DNA of 64,000 nt from Pseudovirgaria hyperparasitica (GCF_010093815.1 NW_022985551.1:516614-580613); one strand, 5' to 3'; counted from the stretch's first letter, positions 14,250 through 26,630 are shown. The notes: a model not told the origin generated them from the sequence alone. A program made the numbers and translations.

Positions 14250-17200
14250 AACACGGAGTAAAGATAATGAAGCTAAAGTCACCTTAGATAAGGAAAACGC
14301 CTTAACCCCGCTAAAAACAGTTACTAAGAGAGGTCGTAAGCGAAAGCCGAAAGGGAATGAAGGTGACGGAGGTTATTCGGCGAGCGAAATTAACGAAGGA
14401 AAGGCTATAAAGAGCAAGAAGTCACTGATTAAGAAGCCTACCGCCTTAAAATATAATATAGTTCCTGTTATAACTCGAGCGGTGTATGGAAAGCACCCTT
14501 ATATAAAAGGAATAACAAGCGGTATTATCGGAACTACATAATTGGAAACCTTTCTATTCTATAAAGCGCGCATTAGAATCGACGTAGAATAAAAAGGAAG
14601 CTTTAATAGAAGATACAACGAACGAAAACTAGTCTATGATTATCCTACCTTAGGAATTATGGTTAAGGGCCTCCGATTTGCGATGCCAACTCACGGCATC
14701 CACCTTTCTAATAAGTGTAAACTCGAGATTTACGTGGCATTGATGTTCCATAGGAAACTTAATAATATCTTTTGCTAGAAGGATATTATAAATAGATTTA
14801 TAGCGTTATTTTAAGTGTCGAAGACTTAGTCTTTAAAGGAAGTATCGCCTTTTATAACGAAGGAAGGCGATAATTTCTATATTCTACCGCGAAAGCTAGA
14901 CCCTCCCTATAAAGATGGATGCTTATACTACGATGATAAAGGAAAGCCGGTTGCGGTTAATGGAAAGTTCTACTATCTTGCCATCGGTTAGTACGTGCTC
15001 CATAAGGAGCGACCGATTCTTACCGACACCGATATTAAGAATTCTACCTGGTGGGACCCTTCTCTCCTAAAGTACGGGGTTTATCGTTCGAACATAGAGG
15101 TGTCGCAAATGGCATTATATAAGCTTTAATAGATTAACCTCCTATATAAGGAAGACAAGGGAGTCATGTAGGATCTGAAAGGTCTAACCATGCTACCAAA
15201 TGTCGCCGTGCTATATTATATTATAATCGAGACGAAAAATAAGCTTAAGATTACAAGGAAGGGCGAATAAAAGGCGTATGATAAGTATAGTGCGAGGCAC
15301 GGTACCATGCGTTATAATATTCTCGACGGTAGCATAATCTCTAACTCTAACTATAAATACGAGCCGCCCATGATAGAAGAGGAGGAACTAGTCGTCACAT
15401 GGTAATATTAGTTAGAATTTTCGGACCTAGGAGTAAATCCATACCGCCTCCGCCTAGGTTTGCTCGCTCTAGTATCTATGGACGAAATTAGGTACATTCT
15501 AAAGTAAAAAGAATTCTTTATAAAGATTCTAGCCACGGTTTCTAACAAAGAACTCGAGGAGAGTATAATATCCGCGGACGAGGAATGGAACTTCACCGTC
15601 ACACTCCTAAAAGGCACGAGATTCGAGGTAGAGTAACCGTCTAAGAGTAGTATTATCGCGTAGCTCTTAAAACCAGGTAATAGATACTCTATAAAGGAAA
15701 TAGCTTAAGTAGAATATACGTAGATTCCGGCACGATACTTCGTAATAGATACTATAGAGGAAATCCGGAGCCACTATAGTCACGCGTGGAATATACTAGT
15801 ATCTTAGCTATAAGGTTTGAATAGTAAGAATATTCGGTGCTACGCCGCATGGCGAAGGAGGGACGGATTAGTTTAGGTTACCGTTATAGCTTAGTAGTAA
15901 AGAGACATCGCCTAGGAATGGGTAATAGGACCCCTAGACTTAATCATATAGTAATTATAACATGATTAAGAAGCGACGCTCGTGGCGCACGAATACTAAT
16001 AATACATCCTCCATAGATACGCAAGATCCTAGCACGTCGTATAACGCCTTAAAGGACTTAACGGTAACCATATAATAGTACTATAATCGTCCGGATACCA
16101 GTTCTGGTTAATCTACCGTCTAAGTTCCCTAGAAGATAAGGCTAGAATTATAAAAAACGTCCGTGAAGTGTACTCATAGATACCATTAAATAAGGTTATA
16201 CTCTAAGACTTGGTTCGGAAATAGGGCCTAATAGAGAGCGCTATAGTAGACTAGCGTCGAGGAGTAGAAGAAAAGCTACTTAAAGAAGTCCACGCGCTAT
16301 ATGTAGAAGACATAGCGCGTGCATGGCTAATCTTGGTAGTCTCTCTTAAAGACCTCGCACGGAAATTCGCCACGGCCCATGAAAAAATACTATGGTTCAC
16401 GGATCCTTTGAATTACGGTGCCACGAACGACTAGGCAACCATGCCGATAATTATTCGAGACGGTTCCCGCGAAGATCGAATTGCATAGGGTAGGAAAATT
16501 AATAAACTCCTACCACGAAACCTGCTTAGTGGATGTACTTTAACCCTGCCTAAAATCTCTACGTAAACTGTTACTATAAGCTCGCTACCTAGTTTTGATA
16601 AAACAGATAACTTTTTCGTAATCGAAGGATTCACGAATACCAATGAGGTATGGCTAATCATTTCGGTAAGAGAGATCGCTAAGGGACCAAAGGCCGGAGT
16701 GTCTGCCTTAAACGTCCTAAGGAACCTAACCGAAGGCGTTATTAAATTAAGGACACCGGAAGAAACATAGACTCTGGTCACGAAGGCGATAGAGGTAATC
16801 AAGGTCCCACTCTCTATTATAAAACCTATGCCAGCCACCACCGCGAAGAAAGCCAAAATAGTAAAGAAGGTAAAGTCAATCACCGCCAAAACAATAGCAT
16901 CCAAGGTAGCTCCTACGTCGTTAGAACTTCCGCCTACCCTAATAGAGCTAACGGAGCTACGATCTACCTTAATTCCCGCGACCTTACCTACCTTAGTTCC
17001 CGCCGCGTTAACCGCAAACGCTATTAGTTAGTAAGAGGCGGAAATGAACACACTTATCTTAGCCCACGAGAAAAAGATAGAAGCATAAATCAAAGACATT
17101 ATAATGAAGGCTCTAAAAAGGTTCATAGTAGAAGTATAAGAGATCGCTGCGCAAAAGATAGCTATAGTAGTAGCAATAGCTGCGCCCGCGGTAACTGCTG

Positions 17201-18460
17201 CGCCCGCGGTAGATGCTTCATCCGGGAAAGAATTAATTAGGTAAACACTAAGAGTCACGGAATGGATAAAGAAATTCATGGAAATAATCATAGACCCGTA
17301 ACATCTAAATAGCGCGATAAGAACTATGGAGCGCGCTATGGAAGTAGGCGCGTAAGATATTAACGAAGTCATTAGGAGATACTAGTAATATATCCAAGAT
17401 AGCTTCGAACACCTACTCGCTATAAAAGAAGATAAACTACGTATAGCTTCTAACGGAACACCTTTCGAAACGCTCTTCGACGAAGTAGCGGCCGCTAGTA
17501 CTTATAATTACTATCCTGAACTCGATAATATTCAGATGGAAATACCGGTTTCTAGAATTCCTACGCCAGAACATCGGTTTAAAGAACTTCTAGAACGAAA
17601 CGCCTAGGAGCTCTTAGACGACAAGGCATTAAGCTTAGAAATTAAGCTACTAGAAGTTAGAGAATTAGATACTAACATGAATGACGACCTAATGGAAGTC
17701 GTGCACGAAGAAGCCGTCTTAGATAAGTTCAAGAAACAAATGTAGCAATTCGTAAAGCTCGCGAATACCGACGACTCGGAGTCGGTAAACGAATTTCATA
17801 ATGTAGAAGACTCCTAAATGGGAGAAGCCGCCGCAACTGAAACCGTCCTAATCATTGAAACTAAGGAAGTTACCGCCGCCATCGATAATGCTACCACTAA
17901 AACCATGCTAATAGTAGAGACTAGTGCCGTAGCCGACGTAAAGATTAACGTTATTGTAAGTGCCGTAGCCGACGTAGAGAATGACGTTATCGCAAGTGCC
18001 GCTGCGGCTATAAATATAGAAACCGTCATTATTCCGATACCTATAGTTCCTACTCCCGCTAAATCCACTCACTCGAACTGGCCGAGAAAAGACGATGATA
18101 CGTACGAATGGTCTTAGATCCCTATAGCTATACCGACGCTACGAATGGATCAAATGAATATAAAAGAAATGAGAGTAATAAGAATAGTACTAAATCGTAT
18201 ATTCGAATACCCTAATAACTAATTCGAAGCTTTCCTCGAGGTTCACGATAGGCTTTAGGAAGTTACTATAAATCTAAAGGTAATAGAAGCTATCCTCGCG
18301 TAAGAACCGGAGAGACGAAGAGCTATATTATAATAATACTATCAATACTTCTACCGACACCTAGGGAGTGATATAGCGTAGTATCTACACGAGCATCCAA
18401 CTAAAGTAAGCCTACCAGAGTAAGGACTTTCACATTTATCGTTTCGAGCTGTTGGGGGCA
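14250..18460 (+). pseudogene. Large extra coding-like region downstream of pol in family B (unknown)
   Basis: About 4.2 kb on the element's sense strand between the chromodomain and the right LTR, with codon-like composition throughout and long open pieces (16828-17031, 17818-18117). It has a Lys/Arg-rich start, a central part of mixed character and an Ala/Val/Thr-rich segment near 16.8-18.1 kb. I recognise no domain and it is not an obvious envelope. Typical Ty3/Gypsy elements end soon after integrase, so this looks like an additional gene or genes. Broken fossil. Confidence 0.55.
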
Positions 18461-18462
18461 GC

Positions 18463-18600
18463 TGTCACGGAAAGTGATAAGGAGATAGATAACGGCAAGA
18501 ACCACGGACTAGCAGTCCCATATACATAGCCGTAGATTCCATGAAGTAGCTAGTAATCAATTCAATACTTGACTAAGACTTGACATCTCTGTCCTTAACA
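18463..18600 (+). repeat. Right LTR of family B Gypsy element
   Basis: 138 bp, from TGTCACGG to CCTTAACA, preceded by the purine-rich stretch GTTGGGGGCAGC and followed by the target duplication TCTCC. Confidence 0.93.
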
Positions 18601-21445
18601 TCTCCCGCCTACTTATATAAATTAAACGGAATAGCTAAACGATTTAATCGTACGGTTTAGACATTAGTAAGATTAATTCTCTCTTCTAATACTAAGTTAA
18701 AATTCTAGGCTAAAGCTATTTATATAATAATATTTATTAAGAATATTATACTATATACTTCTCTCCTAATAGTTAACACGCTATATTATACTCTCTTTAG
18801 TAAGAAACCTTCTATTTAAAACTTATATCTATTTGGAGTTATCTACTATATATATATTCTAAAAGAAGTATAAAAGCTAGGTAGTAAGCTCCTTTATAGA
18901 TTAGAGAAAGATATTCTAGTTAGCTATAGTAAGTTAGATAAAATCTATAAGTACTATATTTCTAACCGTAAGGTTATTATTAAGTTATAAGATATTACTT
19001 TCGTACCCTTTAGTCCAAGACCACTTCTATAGTAATCTCTTTTCTTAATTATTATAGAAAGAGATAGCTCTAAAGAAGAGTCGGATAATAGAGGAGTATC
19101 TTATAATATACTAGATATATTATATAATATACTAGTTGTAGTCTATAATATATAGGACCTCTAGCCCTATATAGAAGATATAATAAGTCTTACTAAGATA
19201 CCCTAATAAAGATTATCTACCCTTTCTTATAGTAGGACGCCTTCTACTATATCTAGGGTAAATTAACTAAAATTTAAATCTTTCTCTAGCTATAACCTAC
19301 TATATAAAAATCTATATCCGTTAAGATTACCTTCTAATATATCTTATTTTAGAAGGAAACATAAGTATATAATTTATTTTAATAACTCTATAAATTTAGT
19401 AGATATAGAAGAGAAGGAAATAGTCTATACTCTATTAGTTAATACTATCTTAAATATAGATGTTCCTTTAAATCTAAAAGAGGCTAGGAATTCTTCTAAT
19501 TAGTATTAGTAGTAAATAGCTATTAAAAAGGAGCTAAGAAGTTATAAGATTAATTAATTATAGTAGGAAGCTCTACTTACTACGAATGTCTCTATAATAG
19601 TTAGTTCTAGATAGATATTTAATATTAAGACTACTATAGATAATACTAAAGTTTATAAGGTATATCTTATTATATAGGGCTTTACGTAGAAATATAGTCT
19701 TAACTATAATAAAACTTTTACACCTATTATTAAGTATAATTCTCTTTATATTATACTCTAATAGACCGTGTAATATAGTAAGTATATTTACTAGATTAAT
19801 TTTAATACTATCTATCTAAATAGTAGTCTATCTAAAAATATCTATATAAGGCACCCGCTAGAATTTAAAAAACTAGGTAAGATTCTTAAGCTCTAAAAGG
19901 TAATTTATAGATTAAAATAATCTAGTTAGAAATGGTTTTATACCTTATATAATCTTCTTTAATCTCTTAAATTCTAATAGTTATAGTTTAATCTATATAT
20001 CTTTATTAGATATATTATTATTACTATCTATATTAATAACCTACTACTTATAGAGGAGAAACCTTATATTTAATACTTTAAGTAATAGATTATAGAATAT
20101 ATAAAATATAAAGATCTTAGAGAAGCGCGCTTAATATTAGGTATTAAGATTAATTAATCTTAAGAAGACTAAATTAAGCTTTCTTAAAAGGCTTACTCTT
20201 AATATATTCTAAAAAGGTTTAGTATAATAGATTATAATAGTAGAAAGACTCTAGTTAATATAAATACCTTTCTAATAAGATTAGAAGAAATCATTAATTA
20301 AGAACGCTAGCTTATATATATATAACTAATTAGGTTACTTAATTATCTTATTACTAGTACACGTCTAGATCTATTAGGCACGTGCCTACTAGTTAATTAT
20401 ACATGTATGTAGCAGTCGTATATAAGTAGTGTGCTCTACCCTTGAAGTAGTAGCTTTAAGATTCGGTCCTTTTAGTATAGTTGGTTAGTACGTAGAGCCC
20501 GCCTCCTTATAAGATCTTACCTTTATAGTCGGAATATATACTATTTTTAATATAAATCCGTTGGAGTAATATACTTAAATAGCCTTTAGTATATTATAAT
20601 ATATTAAGTATACTATTAACTAATACCTTATATTAAAGAAATCTAAAGGCGTAATAGAAATTAATATATTCTTAGATACTTCTTAGAGTTTAGACTCTAA
20701 TACTACGAAGTCTATCTCTATATATATACTTTAATTAAATAGAAGCTTAGTAGCCTAGAATAGTAAAAGGTAATTATATATTACTAAGTCGACCTATAAA
20801 GTAGAGTATATAGCCTATTTAAAGGCTATAAGTTACTTATAGTAGGCTCTACTAGATATAAAAGAGATTTTCGATTAAGATATTCTAGTTTCTTATCTTC
20901 TTATAGATAATTAAGCTACTATAGCTCTTATCCGAAACTAGTAAATTATAGTATAGTCTAAATATATTATAATATACTATTACGCGGTTTAAGAATTATT
21001 TACTAATAGAGTTATATCTATATAGTATATTATAAGTTACGATAATATTACTAATATAGAAATAAAAGGACTACCCTTACTACTACTAAATTAAATAAAG
21101 ATAATAATTAGTTTATAGTAGAGTTATCTTACTTATAGCCGTTTCTCTCTTAGTTATTTCTCTTATATCTCTCTTTCCTTTATTCTTTTAATACTATCTC
21201 TTACTATTACTTACTTTAAGCTTTTCTTTATTCTAATATTACTAAGTATATATATATACTTAGTATAGGGGAGTGTTATCGGAAGGCACTTTAAGTAAGA
21301 GACACTACTTCCTAAACGGGACTAGTGTCTAAACGGTTAAATAGCTTCGACTCTGTCTCCCAGAACTTAGTTCTCTACACACTTACAGAATACACTCAAT
21401 GACCTCAATTACGTCTCCGTTTCTCTTATAATACTAATCAAGTAC
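18601..21445 (+). mobile_element. Ty1/Copia retrotransposon, right piece (fossil)
   Basis: Continuation of the Copia element split by family B. It resumes inside the integrase core (18606 to about 19.05 kb), then carries a linker, a Copia-type reverse transcriptase (about 19.5-20.4 kb), RNase H (about 20.6-20.95 kb), a purine tract TATAGGGGAG and the 3' LTR from 21274. Strongly AT-shifted and broken in very many places. The right end is approximate because no second LTR is in the window to define it. Confidence 0.85.
21274..21445 (+). repeat. Putative 3' LTR of the Copia element
   Basis: Begins TGTTATCGGAAGG immediately after a purine tract, as expected of a 3' LTR. The end near 21445 (CAAGTACA) is a guess from a CA dinucleotide and the change to host-like base composition. 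Confidence 0.55.
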
Positions 21446-22106
21446 ATGTCCTCATCACTTCGCCGTGTTATAGCGCTTTCGTAGCAAACTTACCATGAAA
21501 TTATAGGCTCATGGGAAACCGAATATGGTTCCGCCTTGCCATTGAATCTGCTTTGAAACCGTAAGTATGATGTTCTTCCACCATACGTAGCGATCCACTA
21601 TGAAAGTTAGTCATTGAGAACTCAACAATTAGGACGACAGACCTTGAGGGTCATGTCTGTTCGCGTAGTCCAATCGTTGAACCAGGCGACGCTCCATTCA
21701 ATCACTCTATCAAAATGGCACATATGCCTGGTCCTGGTATTCACGGTACTGCCCACATCGTCGGCTCGTCTATCGCAGGTCAAGCATTGGAGATATAGGC
21801 TGATCTAATGATAAAGCAATGTTTTTGTTCTAGGCGGTTTCAAGTGTTCTGGTAGATAAGTAGTGGACTTAAGGATGGGGTAATTAAGGGTGACGAGGAG
21901 GGAAGAGGAGGCGGATGATAAGGGTCATGGCATCTGTGGAGTGTTTGACTTAACGTCCTTGTTCGAGAGAAAAAACCACGACCGTATCCACCAAGGGGTG
22001 ATCGGAAGGGTTATGGCGAAGAGCGTTCGAGCACAGGACACAGGCTTTCGCCGGTACTAGGGGAACAAATCAAGAGAAACACCGACTTTCATTTGAATGA
22101 CGAATT
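21446..22106. other. Intergenic, host-like composition
   Basis: Base composition returns to normal right after the Copia LTR. I see no convincing gene. It would hold the 3' UTR of the minus-strand monooxygenase that ends at 22107. Confidence 0.6.
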
Positions 22107-23460
22107 TTACAACCTGGACGAGATGTTCTGCGCCAGAACCTCTTTCGCCCCTTTTAATTGCGCTTCGAGGTCTTCCTCCCACAGCCATTTCATACGTACA
22201 GCCATGTTCTCCCTATACTTGTCAAGATCATCCATTACACCCGGCTTCTCAAAATCGTAGAGCTGCCCACAGTCCCTACTTGTCGTGACCAGATCCTGTG
22301 TGCGCTTTCTCCGCACGGCGTCGAAAGTCTTGAAAGCTGCTTCGATCTCACTTTTGTCGTTGATGGCAGCCAGGATCTCGCTCATCATCCACGAGTCTTC
22401 AATGCATATTCCAGCACCGGCGCCCTGGTGTGGTGTCGATGCATGAGCTGCATCACCGCTAAGACAGATTCGTCCTTTGCAGTACGTTTCCGCAGGAGGA
22501 TGATTGAAAAGTGCCCATACGTCGCTCTTCTTTGTCAGGTTGATGATGTCGATGGCATGCTGGCTCCAGCCCTCGAAGTCTTTTAACATGTCTTCCTTGG
22601 TCATGGACACAACCCACTGGTCAGAGTCCCACGTGTCGCGACTGCTGAATGCGACCACTATGATAATGTCAGCTCGAACATCCTATTCCAAGTCCGGTTA
22701 AGTCGTTACCGTTCATCGTTTTTCCTTTCTCAATGGCAAACGTGAGTATGTGACCGCCATAGCCGCCGTAATTCTGCGAATTCATTGCCAGCTCCTCCCC
22801 GAGAAGTTCCACTGCCTCGTTCATGGGAATAAGTCCTCTATATGCGTACTTGCCCGAAAATACAGCTTTTGTCGCTGGGTTGTCTTTCCCAAGAACGACT
22901 CCGCGCATAGCGCTCTTGATGCCGTCGCACCCTATGACAGCGTTGTGCTGCGCCGTCGTGCCATCCTGGAAATGAAGAAGCACGTCTCCATTGTCCAGTT
23001 TCTCCACATCGACCAATCTCTTCCCAAAGTTTGATATTTCCTGCGGCACAAGCTTCACCATCTCGTCCAAGAAATGAGCGCGATGTACGCTCGCCTGGCC
23101 ACCTTCACAGGGAAGTGCAAACCACTTGTCTCCGCCCTTCAAGCCTCCATCTTTCGACCCAGGCTTGGGCTTCCATTTTGCATCGCCTAGTCGGAAGTCG
23201 AACCAAATATCCTTCTTGCTGTCCCACTGATTGTGTGTTGCGACTTTCTTGAAAGCCTTCTCGACGTCTGGGGAGATCAGGCGCATGGCACGCTGCGCAT
23301 TGGGCCCGAAGGAGACGCCTGCACCGATTTCGCCGAACTTAGGAGCTGCTTCATAGAGTGTTGTTTTGATGCCCTTGTTCAGTAGAGCAGTTGCTAGGGT
23401 AAGTCCGGATATGCCGCCTCCTACGACGGCGATATCGAACGACTTCTCAAATGGTGACAT
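22107..23460 (-). CDS. FAD-dependent monooxygenase, salicylate 1-monooxygenase-like
   Basis: Two exons, 23460-22710 and 22657-22107, joined across a 52-bp GT-AG intron (22658-22709) with a GCTGAC branch-like site; the joined protein is 433 aa. The N-terminus has the Rossmann FAD motif VVGGGISGLTLA (about residues 12-23), a GCDG motif near residue 180 and the second FAD/ribityl motif SGDAAHASTPHQGAGAG near residue 320. This order is that of class A flavin monooxygenases that hydroxylate aromatic acids with NAD(P)H and O2; salicylate hydroxylase and its fungal relatives are the closest type by motif. The exact substrate cannot be read from sequence. The start is the first ATG upstream of the Rossmann fold. 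No signal peptide, so probably cytosolic. It is divergent from the pyroglutamyl peptidase gene with about 600 bp between starts. Confidence 0.9.
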
Positions 23461-24061
23461 TGTGGACGTAAGCTGGCTGATTCAAGGACAGGAGGGTAAG
23501 AGCTACCTGACAACAGGAATTGTCTGGAGCATGAGTTCGATTTGTACGTATGCATTTTGATGAAGCTCTGAAGCGGGGAGCTCTTCGGGATATGGTCAAG
23601 GCATACTGAGCTCTGTCGGAAGAGGGCCACAGCCGATGCATGAAGCCATACGGAAGGTGACTTTACGACTCCATTGATCGTGGACTAGGGCTGACCATGC
23701 TGCTCGGCGAAAGCTCTGAGATAGTTCGCATCATACCGCGTGACGGTCCACTCAGAAGGGGGACATTGTCAGTGATGAATGTTGAAGCCTGTAGAGCAGC
23801 TTGGACGTGGAGCCTTATGGGTGCCGAAGAGGGGTTGTTCATTCAAGCTTACCTAAAAGGTTATAGCGTAGCGAATCTCAGTCCCAGCCTTGGGCGGACT
23901 TTCCTCCAGCAACAAACGACACCATCCAACATATCCCACACTGATCTCAGACGTTATTTTTTATATTCGTCCTTCGTTGATGCTGCAGTGAGGCCTGTAT
24001 GAGCGGCTACCATATAATGCAAGTGCTGTGAGTTCGTATACTATCAAAAGTCGACGACGAG
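23461..24061. promoter_or_regulatory. Shared upstream region of two divergent genes
   Basis: 600 bp between the start codons of the monooxygenase (minus) and the peptidase (plus), so it must contain both promoters. A 101-codon plus-strand frame here (23697-24002) has no recognisable features and is treated as chance. Confidence 0.5.
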
Positions 24062-24974
24062 ATGGCGCAGATATACGATCATTCAAACATCAGGATCGCC
24101 ACACGGGCCAAAGAAGAGCATGGATCTTTCGACACTGTAACGACTGTGCTTGTGACTGGCTATGGTGTAAGATAGTTTTCCATTCATATTTTCGTGTAGC
24201 AGATCAGTGCACTCTACTGTCTGAAAGAGTTTTGTTGCACGTGTCACTTATTCAGCTGTTTGTATAGCCATTCCTCCAAGAACATGAGGACAATTCGTCA
24301 TGGCGTATAGCATCAACTCTACCCTCTATTCTTCCAGCTACGAGAGATCACCCTATCCCCATCCGGATTGTCGTCTACCCCTGGCCGATCCGCGTGTCCT
24401 ATCAAGCAGTCCTGGACCTTGTCCCTTCGCTTGTAGAGAAGGTCAACCCAGATATCATCTTGCACATCGGCCTAGCCTCTGGTAGGACCACAAGTGTGAA
24501 GTTCAGTACAGATCGACTAACACGCTAGGTCGCAACTTCTACGCCATCGAACACGGCGCCCACAAGTCCATCTACGGTACGCATATCGACGTTGATGGCC
24601 AAGGCTTCCCCCAAGAACGCAGTGACGAAGCATTTGGTGACCTGCCCAGTATCCTCGAAACGGGATTCGACGTCCATGATCTGTATCGGCGCTGGAAAGC
24701 AGAAATACCCGACGCTAACGCAGACATCAGAACCTCACCAGACGCTGGGAACTTTCTCTGTGGCTTCATCTATTACACGTCGATGTCGTTGTTCGCTAAG
24801 ATGAAACGTGCGGAGCGGCCAGTAATGTTTTTCCATGTTCCATATCTATCGACGGAGGAACAGGTAGACGAGGGGAGGGAGGTGACGAAAGGGTTGATCA
24901 GAGCGTTGGATGAAAGTCGGGCAAGGCGGGGGACGCATCATGGGAATGTGGGTGCTGGTTCTCGTAACACCTAA
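24062..24974 (+). CDS. Pyroglutamyl peptidase I-like cysteine peptidase (family C15)
   Basis: Three exons by hand: 24062-24166, 24268-24481, 24529-24974, with GT-AG introns of 101 and 47 bp (CTAAC branch site in the second), giving 254 aa. Family C15 removes N-terminal pyroglutamate from peptides in the cytosol. The spliced protein shows the opening block VLVTGYGPF then NSSWRIA, the HIGLASGR block with a nearby Glu, the block DAGNFLCGFIYY with the catalytic Cys, and FFHVP with the catalytic His, so the triad Glu-Cys-His appears present. Each junction falls inside a conserved block, which supports the exon model. The first ATG (24062) is the least certain point; about 30 residues precede the first conserved block. 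The C-terminal tail is Arg/Gly-rich and not conserved. Confidence 0.87.
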
Positions 24975-25790
24975 GGGCTCTCCTAACTAGCTTTCCAGTC
25001 GTATGAATGACATCCATTACTCAGTGTATCGCTGCAGACTCAAGTTTAGACACCGAGAGACTGGTGATTTAGCGAGCTGATTAAGCCAGACGATGTTGCC
25101 ATAGGGCCTCACTGTGGCTGATCCATGGTAATTGTTCGCTTCCGATCATTGACGTCATAGCTTGGTGATAGCCTGGGAGATCTGCTAATAAGGGATGAAA
25201 TTTGCGCATACACAGTTTGAAAGATACGCATAGTGCATCAGACCTCACGCAGAGATGCTACATCGTTAACATCAGACTTCCTTCCAAGTGAATTCCAACT
25301 AGAGCACCTACATCAAAGCTCCAGTTTCCACAGTGCACTACCTATACTGTTCCTCATATTAACGACGCTCCATTAATACTTCCACCCCAATGCCGACAGG
25401 GATCACCGAACGCCATTCACATAAAACTTTACCGATGTCAGGGATGATCATCCTTGCTACAACCACCGCCAATACTGGTCAGAGGACATGATAATCTATA
25501 TATTACCTGCAGACTGTAGACTGTGTTGAAAGAGTAGATAAGTGTAACAGAGCTTAGACACCTCCGAGTCTGATGCACAGGCGAGATATGATAACAATCG
25601 AGCTTAATAGACCTAGCTACTTTAGAAATTACTTTCTTTCACATCGACCAGCAAATAATTTGCTTAGAGCTATCACTAGTTCTCCGTTAGGATCTAGCGA
25701 AACAACTTGGTTAGTAGTTGAGGCTAATGCACTCGCTCTAACGTTGACTGCTGTCTCTATACGCGGCTGGCAGGGCTGACTTTATCGACT
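24975..25790. other. Intergenic between convergent genes
   Basis: 816 bp of ordinary composition between the ends of the peptidase and the kinase. The 68-codon frame at 25573 has no support. Nothing else seen. Confidence 0.5.
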
Positions 25791-26630
25791 TTAATCATCT
25801 GTGACTTTGCGTGTGAACTCGACTACCACCTCCAGAGCACTATTAAACTTTGTAGTCCAGCACCCGCTAATAATGTGGCCACACGCAAACTCGCTTACAT
25901 CTGGAAACTCCTCTCTCATGAAACGGGCAGTAATTTCATCGTCTTGCAGGCCATGGAACGGCTCCCGACCAGTCATGATGTAATACATAACAGACCCTAA
26001 CGCGAAGAGGTCCGTTTTTATGTTTGGTGTGGAAAGGGGATCTCTGGGAAGGAAGAAGGAAGTACTCTCCATTGCCTTTCCATCCAGTTCTCCATACAGG
26101 GAGCCAGCGAAGTCGCAGAGGCGAATATCAAGGTTTTCGTCCAGTAGGAAGTTATTTGGGTGGATGTCGCAGTGGATGACATTTCTGGAGTGGATAAATG
26201 CAATGCTCTCGGCCGCTTGTTGTGCCCATTTCTCTCGTTGCTGGATAGGAATGGATTTGAAGTCGGCCTTGGAAAAATAACTGCGAATATCTCCGTTGGC
26301 CTCAAAATGAAACCTAAGACCGTATTCGTGTTGGCCAAGGTACTTGACCAGCCTTTGGTGGTCTCCCAATGCTGTAAGGATAACGTGTTCGATTTCTAGA
26401 CTTCTAAGGGCCCAGCGGTCATCTCTGTCACGGACATATTTAAGGATTGATTTATCTGGTAGAAGAGCAAGTAGTGCGGTGTTACCACCGGACAGCACTT
26501 CCGATACCCCAGGAGGATACCATGGCTTGAGATATTTCACACTTGACTCCGGGCGACACGGATCGACATGGAACTGGCCATCCATCGGTACAGCCGATCC
26601 ATCAGAGAAGGTGGCAAGAGGCTTTGACAT
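25791..26630 (-). CDS. Small serine/threonine-type protein kinase
   Basis: Single-exon, 279 aa, almost only a kinase domain. Visible motifs: a short nucleotide-binding region SGGNTALLALLPDKSILKY with the candidate ATP-contacting Lys in ILKY (about residue 64), a candidate helix-C Glu in LEIEH, the catalytic loop HCDIHPNNFLL (about residue 153; Cys replaces the Arg of HRD, but catalytic Asp and Asn remain), and DFAG in place of DFG. The activation segment runs to FLPRDP instead of a canonical APE, and the C-lobe carries DLFALGSVMYYIMTG. Key catalytic residues are present, so activity is likely but the loop is atypical. Substrate unknown. Short free-standing kinases of this sort occur in filamentous ascomycetes. 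An inverted-repeat element lies 81 bp upstream of the ATG. Confidence 0.85.
   Translation of the reverse strand: MSKPLATFSDGSAVPMDGQFHVDPCRPESSVKYLKPWYPPGVSEVLSGGNTALLALLPDKSILKYVRDRDDRWALRSLEIEHVILTALGDHQRLVKYLGQHEYGLRFHFEANGDIRSYFSKADFKSIPIQQREKWAQQAAESIAFIHSRNVIHCDIHPNNFLLDENLDIRLCDFAGSLYGELDGKAMESTSFFLPRDPLSTPNIKTDLFALGSVMYYIMTGREPFHGLQDDEITARFMREEFPDVSEFACGHIISGCWTTKFNSALEVVVEFTRKVTDD

Larger units (their letters stand above)
5783..18600 (+). mobile_element. Complete-length Ty3/Gypsy retrotransposon, family B (fossil, 12.8 kb)
   Basis: Full-length plus-strand element with 138-bp direct LTRs (5783-5920, 18463-18600), both TG...CA, flanked by a perfect 5-bp target duplication TCTCC (5778-5782, 18601-18605). 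A putative primer-binding site begins TGGTAGC just after the left LTR, and a G-rich purine tract lies just before the right LTR. Parts in order: a leader of about 1.2 kb, gag (7.1-8.6 kb), aspartic protease (9.15-9.55 kb), reverse transcriptase and RNase H (10.0-11.6 kb), integrase (11.7-12.9 kb), chromodomain (about 13.0-13.25 kb), then about 5 kb of additional coding-like sequence. It is broken by many RIP-type changes but much less AT-shifted than family A or the Copia host. The LTRs differ at 8 sites, all transitions. Confidence 0.93.

Noticed and set aside
17028-17372. Hydrophobic minus-strand frames in family B (also 16431-16904 and 17814-18068) resembling membrane proteins
   Set aside because: Antisense reading of Ala/Thr/Lys-rich sense-strand sequence of the element; hydrophobicity is a by-product.
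23697-24002. 101-codon frame upstream of the pyroglutamyl peptidase
   Set aside because: Mixed composition without domain or signal peptide; lies in the shared promoter of two divergent genes.
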